Shown here piece by piece: positions 56,377 to 64,000 of a stretch of 64,000 nucleotides of DNA. Both the position numbers and the translations under genes were made by a program. The notes under the pieces are model-generated. The model saw only the letters and a program-made list of their open reading frames with translations. It was not told the DNA's origin and did no database searches. Each line of letters opens with the position of its first letter. Within the stretch, counting starts at the first letter, position 1. Source of the stretch: Alligator mississippiensis (taxonomy: Eukaryota; Chordata; Crocodylia; Alligatoridae); assembly GCF_030867095.1 (NCBI RefSeq), contig NC_081824.1:143125433-143189432 (forward strand). Reading direction: 5' to 3'.

Positions 56377-56644
56377 CCGCCGGGGCCGCGGGGAAATGGC
56401 CCATCTCGGCCGCAGCCCCTTGGCCCCCTCACGCCCCCGGCTGCCTTGCACACGCCAGGCTTGGCAGGGAGACCCTCCCGCCGCAGGGAAGTGGGCAAAG
56501 ACCCCTAACAAGCGCAAACGCCCCGTGAGGGAATGGCCCCAAGCTGCAGCCAGGGAAGGTGCGGTTGGGTATGAGGAGAAACGCGCGCCAGGAAGGGAGG
56601 GAAGCGCTGGGAGAGCGGCTGTAGAGGCTCCATCCTTGGGCGAG

Positions 56645-56875
56645 GGGGTTAAGCCCTGGGTAGATAAAGCCTTGCCTGGGATGATCTAGTTGCAGCAAGG
56701 GAGGTTTAAAGTGGATATTAGGAAAAACTCTCCCAGTAGGAGGATGGCAGCACTGGGACAGGTTACCCTGAGAGACGGTGGCACCTTCATCCCTGGAGGT
56801 TTTGAAGACCCGGCTTGACAGAGCTTTGGCTGGGATGATGTACTTGGGGCTGGTCCTGCTTGGGTGGGACTGGAT
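56645..56875 (+). mobile_element. CR1 LINE 3' end, plus strand (interrupted by hAT; resumes at 57397)
   Basis: Sense CR1: GGGAGGTTTAAAGTGGATAT, GGAAAAACTCTCCCAGTAGG, CTTCATCCCTGGAGGTTTTG, TTGGCTGGGATGATGTACTT, then GTGGGACTGGAT, where a hAT is inserted. A second short CR1 tail segment (AGCCTTGCCTGGGATGATCT) precedes it at 56650-56692. It lies about 0.6 kb upstream of the TBXT start. Confidence 0.85.
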
Positions 56876-57388
56876 CAGTGGTTCTCAACCTGTGGGTCGC
56901 GACCCAAAAGTGGGTGGCAAGACTACAGGAAAGGCTCGGGAACAAACTTGAAAAAGTCCTTCGTAAACTCACCTCTTCCATGGGGTACAACGCACACTGC
57001 AATGTGATAGCCGCCACTGCCACGTCAATGTAATCTAGAAACAACTCGGGTCCCAACCCTGCAAACCTTTAAGCATGATGTTTACAGAGGGGCTGAGACT
57101 CTAGTGATCCGTGCCCCGTAGGGTTCTTCAGGAGCCAGAGTGTAAATTCAAATGTTGTCTTTCTAATGGAGTCTCCTTTAAAGGAGAAAAACGTGGGAAA
57201 CCGGGGCTTTTCCCTTGCAGGCTAGCAGAGTTCCACCCCGCCCAGGCCCCACACACCCACCACCTGCCCCACACACACTGGGGGGCTGGGGCCTGGGGGC
57301 AGCAGGTCAGGAGTGAGGGGCACTGGCTGGGGACTGCCCATCCATGTTTACAAATGGGTCCTGGTACAAAAAAGGTTGAGAACCACTG
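56876..57388. mobile_element. hAT element 1 in CR1
   Basis: Ends CAGTGGTTCTCAACCTGTGG (with GTCGCGACCC following) and AGGTTGAGAACCACTG. Flanks GACTGGAT and CTCTAGAT agree at 5 of 8 positions. A segment of about 208 bp (56956-57163) that also occurs at 62791-63016 is nested inside. Related to the elements at 57483 and 58090. Confidence 0.85.
56956..57163 (+). repeat. Dispersed repeat, copy A (nested in hAT element 1)
   Basis: Shares AACTCACCTCTTCCATGGGG, TACAACGCACACT, ATGTAATCTAGAAACAACTC, ATGTTTACAGAGGGGCTG and AGGAGCCAGAGTGTAAATT with copy B at 62791-63016, in the same orientation. The first part resembles the SFKxxLKTHLF end of L2/Rex-like LINEs in translation, so it may be a LINE 3' end. 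Confidence 0.75.
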
Positions 57389-57396
57389 CTCTAGAT

Positions 57397-57482
57397 CCCT
57401 CCTTAGGTCCCTTCCAACCCTCATTTTCTAGGACTCTAATCTAGTTGCACTGGTCCTGCTTGGAGCAGGGGTCGGACTATAT
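57397..57482 (+). mobile_element. CR1 3' ends: tail of the first copy, then the start of a second
   Basis: CCTTAGGTCCCTTCCAACCC ending CATTTTCTAGGACTCT completes the first copy. ATCTAGTTGCACTGGTCCTG, then GGAGCAGGGGTCGGACT, starts the next, which is interrupted at 57483. Confidence 0.8.
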
Positions 57483-57770
57483 CAGTGGTTCTCAACCTTT
57501 TTGGTACCATTTGGAAACATGGATGGCTAGTCCTTACCCAGTAAATCATTAGAGTAGAAAACACACAAGTATTTTGACCCCAAGTTAAAATCACAAGTCA
57601 AAGCAGCTCAACAGTCTTAATTTTAAAGACAGAAATCAGTATCAACAGGAAAACTTTAACAACAATATCATCATGTGTCCCTGCATTACTCCCAAGTGAC
57701 ATCCACATTTTTCCGTGCTTGTTCGCAACCCTTTCATATATTCTTGCGACCCACAGGTTGAGAAACACTG
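57483..57770. mobile_element. hAT element 2 in CR1
   Basis: 288 bp with ends CAGTGGTTCTCAACCTTTTT and GACCCACAGGTTGAGAAACACTG-type, in the orientation opposite to element 1. Flanks GACTATAT and GACTCGGT look like a diverged 8-bp duplication of GACTAGAT. Confidence 0.82.
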
Positions 57771-57825
57771 GACTCGGTGACCTCATGAGGTCCCTTCCAG
57801 CCCTCATTTTCTATGATGCTATGAA
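57771..57825 (+). mobile_element. CR1 3' end, tail of the second copy
   Basis: GACTCGGTGACCTCATGAGG, TCCCTTCCAGCCCTC and TTTTCTATGATGCTATGA, the classic CR1 terminus with its short terminal repeat. Confidence 0.85.
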
Positions 57826-58042
57826 CCGACCACAAAGAGTTTCTAGGAAATACAATCTATTCAGCTAGTGCTTCTTTAGACCATCTCATTAAACTCTTGC
57901 CTTCCCACAACCTGCAGGTTAACGCCCTATAAACCCACCGCCTTTGGAAGGGCTGAGTTATGCCTGTGATGGCTAAACCAGGCTGCTCATAAGTATGACA
58001 AAGAGACCCAGTTTCAGAGCCAGCATTGTCTCAAAGCTTAAC

Positions 58043-58437
58043 CATAGAAAATCAAGGTTGGGAGGGAAGGGACCTCAAGTCATCTAGTCCAGTGGTTCTC
58101 AATCTTTTTTTGTAAACATCAATGGCCTGTCCCAACCCAGTGCCCCTCACTCCCCGCCTGCTTCCCCCTGCCCTCAGCCCCAGCCTCCCAGTATGTGGGG
58201 CCTGACAGGGGGCAAGCAGCCCCTTGCAGGTGGCAACACTGCCAGCCTGCAAGGGAAAAACCCCGGTTCCCCATGTTTTTCTCCTGTAAAAGAGAATCCA
58301 GTTTGAAAGTTTATTGCTCCTTTTTTTAAAGTGTGTCCCCAACCCTTTCCTATATTCTTGCCACCCACTTTTGGGTCGGGACCTATGGGTTGAGAAAGGC
58401 TGATCTAGTCCAGCCTAGTGAAGAGGCAGAAGGGAAG
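58043..58437 (-). mobile_element. Short antisense CR1 3' fragment, split by hAT element 3
   Basis: CCATAGAAAATCAAGGTTGG, AGGGAAGGGACCTCAAGTC and ATCTAGTCC before the insertion; CAGCCTAGTGAAGAGGCAG after it. Only the last tens of bases of CR1 are present. Confidence 0.7.
58090..58402. mobile_element. hAT element 3 in CR1, with a perfect target duplication
   Basis: 313 bp from CAGTGGTTCTCAATC to GGTTGAGAAAGGCTG, flanked by identical ATCTAGTC copies (58082-58089 and 58403-58410). ATCTAGTC is the reverse complement of GACTAGAT, the site hit by elements 1 and 2. CACTTTTGGGTCGGGACC inside matches the inner end of element 1. Confidence 0.9.
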
Positions 58438-58439
58438 AG

Positions 58440-60090
58440 TTTCTTCCACCTGGCTCCACAATGTCAGACTCGATCTCCCTTATAACCAGAGGGAAATGCT
58501 GCTGGGAAAAGGACTTGAAGCGAAAAAGCTGTGTCCTCAGAGTTTCTGTGGCCCAGAGGGAGGGAAGGGAGATGTTTGAAGCATACTGGTCTCCTAATGC
58601 TTTTAATGGTTTGACTGCTCAGGAGCTGTTTGACTGCTTAGGAGCGGTCTGTGGTGTGAGGGGACAGTTTATTACCTTTCTGTGAGAATCTCTGGGTGGA
58701 GGGTGAGGGGGAGAGAGGTGACAATGAGCAGGAAATAGTTCAATGGGGTCTCTTTAAACAATAACAATCTCTTTAAACAGGAGTAAAAAGGGGGGTGAGG
58801 TGGGGGGAAGCAAAGCAGTGCCAAAAAATACAGATTTCACCAAAATAAAATAAAATAAAATAGGGAATTTGTAGTTTCAACCATTATTATGGTTCCGGTG
58901 AGTGTTTGCGAAGGTTTCCTTTTCTAAGAAAAGTTTCTGTGCCAATGGCAGTGTGTGGGAAGCAGCAAGTTGAGGTGGGTGCTGAGCCCGGAGACGTCTC
59001 TTCCCAAGGAGTTAATATTGCCCACGTGCAATATGATTGCCCACTTTTAGGCGCACATCCGGCGGGCGCACACCTGGCCAGCAGAGCGGAGCGGGCCACC
59101 CCAGGCACTTTTCAGCCGCATCAGATGCTCCTGTCTTGGAAATCAAGCCCCGTCTAGCAAGGCACAAGGAGATAGAGTCTCTTCCAGTACCCATCTCTTT
59201 GGGAGCGGGGGGAGGTGATGTGTTTGTTGCTTCGTTTGGTTTCTCACTGGAGAGCAAACTTTTTCTTCCTTAGACGGAAATAGACTAAAGACCTTGCCCC
59301 ACCGCGCCTTTGCTACGTGTCGGTGATTTAAACACCCTTGGGGATGCAGCCCTGCCGGAGCGCATCTGGACCACTTTTGATGGGAGCGATGGTCTCTCTC
59401 CCGGGTTTTCCCGAGAGGAGGCACCCAGGCATCCTTCTCCCCGGTCCTTCCACCGCCAGGATCCTCACCTGCTCCTTTTACTTGAGATGCTCCACAGAAA
59501 GCAGACCTCCCCCTACCCCCCACAGGCAAAAAGCAAGGGCACTCAGACTCGGGGCATTTCTACACAGCTGCCGTCCACGTCCAACCGGGAAGAGCCGGTT
59601 TCCAAACGCGGAGACTTGCAGGATCTTATTGCAACGCCACAGACCCCTGAATCCTAGCATAGCTTTAACACTGTCCCAGAAGCAGGGGATCTCCTTTCGA
59701 GCCCGCTCCCCACGCACAGCCTCATTTTAAATCCAGAGGTCCAGGGCAGGAGAAACTTCCTTCCCGGCTCGGGTTCACCTACAAATTAGTATTTTTAAGC
59801 ACAAGCAAGTAACAAAGAGTCCTGCGGGATGGAAGGGACGAGTCTGTGCTGGTGGTGGACTGGTACTGATCAGCTATTAAAACGTTTTTAAAAAGAGCGT
59901 TGCCACTGGGTATCCAGAGTTAAATGATTGCTAAGGCGGCGATTTGTTCACTTTATTTGTATATAGGCATTTTAAAGAAGCGCGGTACAGGCTAGGAAAG
60001 CTGAAAAACCATAGACAACATAAAGGCTTTCTCCCTTATTTTTCCCCGGTGCGTTTAGTTTCACGAGAAGTCACGGCTTTATTCAAAGGG
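58440..60090. other. TBXT: Upstream flank of TBXT, largely single-copy
   Basis: No gene or confident repeat is visible. 58950-59760 is moderately GC-rich and CpG-containing with spurious frames on both strands. Being 2.3-4 kb upstream, it could hold TBXT enhancers, but I see no motif cluster that proves it. Confidence 0.4.
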
Positions 60091-60095
60091 AAAAG

Positions 60096-60096
<1 letters not shown>

Positions 60097-60154
<58 letters not shown>

Positions 60155-60193
60155 AAGAACTCGTTTCTGTAGATATATAGATATAGAAACGGG

Positions 60194-60267
<74 letters not shown>
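60097..60267. repeat. Inverted tetranucleotide microsatellite (GATA)n ... (CTAT)n
   Basis: A GATA run (60097-60154, about 14 units) faces a CTAT run (60194-60267, about 18 units) across a 39-bp spacer. The spacer itself contains an inverted pair CGTTTCT (60162-60168) / AGAAACG (60185-60191). The whole can form one long hairpin or cruciform. Confidence 0.95.
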
Positions 60268-60447
60268 TATTTTGTGTGTTCCATTTTTATCATCTTTGCT
60301 TTTAGTGAGTGGCTCCCCACTAACTCCAAAGAACTAATGACTATCCCAAGAGGCAGCTGACAGTTTTCAAACACATCTTCCCGGATTTCAGTTAAAAAAA
60401 AAAAAAAGATTAGCAGGGGGGGAGGCATTAAAAAAACCCACAAACAA

Positions 60448-60635
60448 ACCCTGAGGAAGGGCACTTGATATCCGAACGTTTGTCCAACATCTCTCCCAAC
60501 TATATGGTTGGTCCAATACAAGAGATCACAAAAAACCAACCCCCCCCCCCCCCCAAAAAAAAACCCAAACAAACAAAAAACCCCAACCAAACAAACAAAA
60601 AAACCCAAACACTCCTTGCCTCTTCCAAGTGCCTG
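60448..60635 (+). repeat. Dispersed repeat copy (GGTCCAATA family) with C/A-rich expansion
   Basis: CTGAGGAAGGGCACTTGATA, GTTTGTCCAACATCTCTCCC, ATATGGTTGGTCCAATACAA and GAGATCACAAAAAACC are followed by runs of C and A (60540-60610), then CTCCTTGCCTCTTCC. Same family as the TBXT intron 2 and intron 5 copies. Confidence 0.65.
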
Positions 60636-60639
60636 CTGT

Positions 60640-62620
60640 GGGAGAGCTCTGGAAGGAACAGGGGATCCCATGATTTCCCCTGAGCTGCCGTATGTGCCCC
60701 CTTCTCAAATTTGTATTTTCTCCCTCTTCCCTGCTTCTCCTTTCTCATCTTAATTGCACTTTGGCTCTCAGAAGAAAAACCTTCCCGCTTGCAGAGCCTT
60801 TTCACCGAGAGCTGCAGTGCATGACACTTTACAGCCAAAAACTTCCTCCAGCCGAACAGCTATAAAGACTCCCAGTTTATAGCAACGCTTCCCTTCTTCC
60901 ATGGGGCGAGGACTCGCCTACAGCTGCCCCTCCACCCTCTCTCCCCCCTCCCCCCCCCCAAGTCCATCCGATCCGTCTCTATTGCATTCTCCCCGCGGCG
61001 GGGATAGGAGTCCTGCAGGACAGCGTCTGCCCCAGAAATAATGGCAGCAAGGACAGAAGTGCAGCGGGTCCATTATTTTAACCCTGCTGCACTAACACAT
61101 CATTATAAAATGTTATCAGATGGGAAATATCGTCACAATGATGGATGCATACACGGGTATCTGAGGTATTCGTTTTAGTTTCCTACAGTTTGCAGGTTAG
61201 GGGGATGTAGAGTTAGCTAGTTCTTTGCCTCAGATCATTCTCCCTACCACAAAAGTTTCCGTTTGCATCCAAGAAAGACCTAAAAAAACCCCAAAGAAGA
61301 TATTAATTCGTGAAAATTAAACTGTTAGTGGCAAGATACTATAGTTCTTAAATTGAGGCTTTTAAAGATCATTTCAGTTTATATTCTGTTTATGTTTCTT
61401 GTGTCTCTAGTTGTTAATTGCCTTTCCTTTGAAACTACCAGGAATTATTCTGTTGATACCAACCAATAAAGGATTATCAAAGCAGTGTATTTGTACTGTG
61501 GAAATACCATTTTAGTAAAGGGGGTCCAGCTGTTGTGTTGTTTCGGTATTGCTGTTTCTGAACTTTTTCTCCAAACCATTAAACATTTTCCCCAATTTTA
61601 CTTTAAAAAAATACTGGGGACATCATTTAGAAATTGTCCCCACAAAATAAGCTACTATTTTTTTAACCAAATATCCAAATGTCCTAATTGAGAAAATGCT
61701 GACTTGCAAAAGCCTGAAATATTTCAATGAATTTATTTTAGCTTCATAAATATGAATTGAAAGACTCCAAATTAATTAGCTTTAAGGTATACATTTTTTT
61801 CCCCAAAGTAGCACATTGTTGCTTGTTTTTAAATCTTGGAATACCATGATTGTTATTCTGTCAGAGTCATTTGTATATTTCTGACAATATTTGCATGTTA
61901 ACTAAAAACTAAGGTGTGTGCCCTCTTGCATTTTTAATCAAGCAAACCTCCCATTGATTCATTTAGATCTTTGCCTGAGGACTGCTAGATCTTCTCTCTC
62001 TCTTTTCAAGTCAGTGTTATATTCTCAAGGCCTGATCCTTCTCTTACTGAAGTATATGGAAGCACTTCTACTGAATTCAGTGGGAGCTATACCATGGGGG
62101 GGGGGAGGAGTCTAAAAAGTTAAGACAAACTAAAAAATTAATTAAGTTAATTTTGCTGGCAAAAAAAAAGAAAAGAAAAATAAATCCCAATACTTCTTTT
62201 CTGAATAATCTTTTCAATAGCACAGTGATGTTCTGTCAGTGTTTATTTCTGTTTAAACTGAATATAGCGCATAGGTGAGTTGGTGTAATTAGGACAGAAA
62301 AAGAATCATCCACCACTGCAACAGTTTCTTTATGGTATTTGAAATGCAAAGATGAGGGTCATGGTAGACTTGGGGGACAAAAGGAGGGGGGAGGAAGAAG
62401 GTATTAATGGATATTAATTGTTCATTCTTAACTGGGCCAAAAATATCTAGAAAAAAAAACTGACGGTCTGATCTGTTTCCAGTGGAGACCATCAGAGCTT
62501 GGACTACAGATTGTGCAGGATCAGACAACACATTTTTTATACCTCTGCTGCTCTTGACTTTTAACCCGCACTAGAGTCCATAGTCCTTTTGCCTGCAACA
62601 GGACATTAAACCAAATTAAA
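60640..62620. other. TBXT: Upstream flank of TBXT, nothing firmly recognised
   Basis: AT-rich single-copy DNA. 61060-61160 is free of simple repeats and might be conserved, which cannot be judged from one sequence. A TTCAGTGGGAGCTAT-type palindromic half-site lies at about 62029-62092. Confidence 0.35.
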
Positions 62621-62790
62621 CATCTGTGTCCAGCATTTAATCTTATCAACTTTTCTTCCACTGGTAATGTCAGACTCAATAACCCAATTCTCCATGTCTC
62701 CTACAAGCACTTTCATGGTGTGTTTCACAGTGCTTCTTCAGAATGGGAAAAGCTCCAAGTCATATCTACCAGGCCTTCATTCTTCTCCAA

Positions 62791-63016
62791 GTCCTCCTTC
62801 ACAACTCACCTCTTCCATGGGGTACAACGCACACTACAATGTGATAACAGCCAGCAGCATTATGCATCATGCCACATCAATGTAATCTAGAAACAACTCT
62901 GCTCCTAACCCTGCAAACCTTTAACCATTATGTTTACAGAGGGGCTGGGGACTCTAGTGATTGGTGCCCCATAGGGTTCTTAAGGAGCCAGAGTGTAAAT
63001 TTAAATGTTGTCTTTC
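62791..63016 (+). repeat. Dispersed repeat, copy B
   Basis: Same sequence as 56956-57163 with about 16-20 extra bases in the middle (CAGCATTATGCATCATG). The preceding 150 bp (62640-62790) could be more of the same LINE-like element. Confidence 0.7.
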
Positions 63017-63179
63017 CCTTGCACAGGGAACACTAACAAAAATGGAGATGCTTGCCTGTCTTCAAAAAGGGTGAATCCCTTCTCTGAGTTCAACAGAGGT
63101 AGCTATATCTTGGAGTGGTGTCAAACTGCACCTTGCTCACTCTACTTAATTTAGCCCTGTGGAAGGGTGACTAGTCTAA

Positions 63180-63330
63180 TGATCGGGGCAAAGTCTGGGA
63201 AATGATGAGAACTGGATTCTAGTCACAACTCTGCCACTGACTCATGTGTGACCTTGGGCAAGTCCTTATCCTTTCTGTATTTTGCAGCAAACCACATGAT
63301 AATGTTTTTCAGCCTTTGTAAATGATGTGG
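63180..63330 (+). repeat. MIR SINE, sense orientation
   Basis: GAACTGGATTCTAGTCACAA, CTCTGCCACTGACTCATGTG and TGACCTTGGGCAAGTCCTTA match the MIR core closely. Confidence 0.85.
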
Positions 63331-63334
63331 AGAT

Positions 63335-64000
63335 CTTCAGATAAAAAAACTTCTATGGAAATACTCATCAATACTAACTATCCTCTCCTTTCCTTCTCTT
63401 AAACTAATTGTAATGGAATCAATATCAAATAAGATGGTTCTTAGCAGTCTAATATTTTACTTTTCCATTTTCAACTTTGCTTTGCTGGATTGATGGAGGT
63501 CCCATTGGGTGCTTTGCCCATTGGGTGCTTTTATGCACATATACACCCTTGTAGCAATTTTTTATTCCACTCCCTTCTTGACAGATGTTGTTTTGGTTCA
63601 TCTCTCCCTTTTTAGAAAATCTGTATAGCAAATAAAGGGCTATTTAAGCTATTTGGTTCACACTGTACATGTTCTCAGTGTTGATATTTACCATTCTTGC
63701 TAACAAAATAGGAAGAAATGATCCATTTAATCCAGAATCATGTTACAGTAATCATAACATAGGAAAAATGTAAACTTTGCCCCGATAATGTACAATTCCT
63801 GTAACGTTACTATGAAGAGCGACATTTTCCTCCTAGATTCTGACGGTGACTCACTTATTTATGCCCTGACTCTGAAAACTGATAATCTTACCATTTTTTC
63901 CAAGCTAACTTTAAATACTTTTCTTATTCATGTCTGTCTCATCTTTTTATGTTTATTCATGCTGACCTTGCCATTATTATTTAGCTCACCACATTCCTGG
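63335..64000. other. Right end of the window, nothing recognised
   Basis: AT-rich non-coding DNA with no feature I can support. Confidence 0.4.

Larger units (their letters stand above)
55860..56470. promoter_or_regulatory. TBXT: CpG-rich promoter island over TBXT exon 1
   Basis: CpG dinucleotides are dense from the end of intron 1 through exon 1 to about 350 bp upstream of the ATG, while the surrounding DNA is CpG-poor. Such islands mark promoters of developmental transcription factors and are typical Polycomb-controlled, unmethylated regions. The boundaries were set by eye. Confidence 0.8.

Noticed and set aside
55197..56528. 443-codon plus-strand open frame over TBXT exon 1 and intron 1
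   Set aside because: It runs antisense to TBXT exons and through a C-rich minisatellite; repeated His/Pro/Thr/Cys residues follow the repeat units and no domain is visible.
57128..57424. 98-codon minus-strand frame upstream of TBXT
   Set aside because: Lies within hAT element 1 and its nested repeat; no homology seen.
59143..59730. Overlapping frames of 115-130 codons about 3.3 kb upstream of TBXT
   Set aside because: Moderately GC-rich with no motif, and frames are open on both strands; could be regulatory DNA but not supported as coding.
60097..60267. CRISPR-like repeat array
   Set aside because: Simple tetranucleotide microsatellite without spacers, in vertebrate DNA.
1..64000. Endogenous retrovirus or LTR element
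   Set aside because: I looked for paired long direct repeats, a primer binding site with polypurine tract, and gag/pol motifs, and saw none; all RT-like sequence is non-LTR.

Overview
This window is vertebrate nuclear DNA containing one protein-coding gene: the T-box transcription factor Brachyury (TBXT, formerly T), complete and on the minus strand between 56105 (ATG) and 47431 (stop). Eight coding exons with GT-AG introns join in frame to a predicted 435-residue protein. The interspersed repeats are mostly CR1 LINEs of several ages, hAT-type and fold-back DNA transposons, a second non-LTR LINE family and old MIR SINEs. I saw no L1 or Alu. This mix, and the reptile/bird-like character of exon 6, point to a sauropsid, most likely a crocodilian (turtle is the main alternative). 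The species call is inference.

Layout. 1-47 kb is intergenic DNA downstream of TBXT. It holds a fold-back element (about 985-1462), a young CR1 nested in an old CR1 (3020-4950), a 2.7-kb GC-rich DNA element (7759-10420), fragments of a zinc-finger-bearing LINE (10672-11650 and 22890-23105), a hairpin element (13840-13965), a hAT-like fold-back element (14024-14831), and an old CR1 of about 3.7 kb split by two DNA transposons (15313-19030). Further on are another CR1 (25332-25620), reversed copies of the 7.8-10.4 kb family (29136-30515), a hAT element with 8-bp target duplications (31805-32498) and several palindromic elements. 47-56 kb is TBXT. Its introns carry a minisatellite (intron 1), a palindromic repeat and AT/CA microsatellites (intron 2), a dispersed-repeat copy (intron 5) and a MIR (intron 7). 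55.86-56.47 kb is a CpG-rich island with a TATA-like box, two CCAAT boxes, two TCF/LEF-type sites and a POU octamer. 56.6-58.4 kb is a CR1 cluster invaded three times by hAT elements at the same CR1 position. 58.4-64 kb is mostly single-copy upstream DNA with an inverted GATA/CTAT microsatellite, a LINE-like repeat and a MIR.

Functionally, the window is a developmental regulator with a compact promoter: TCF/LEF sites fit the known Wnt control of Brachyury, and the octamer is a possible pluripotency or posterior input. I found no second host gene, no tRNA or rRNA, no CRISPR array and no recognisable endogenous retrovirus. Nothing here is an undescribed gene system. The more unusual observations are the tandem NAGNAG acceptors at TBXT exons 6 and 7, the G-tract abutting the start codon, and the recurrent hAT insertion into one CR1 site.
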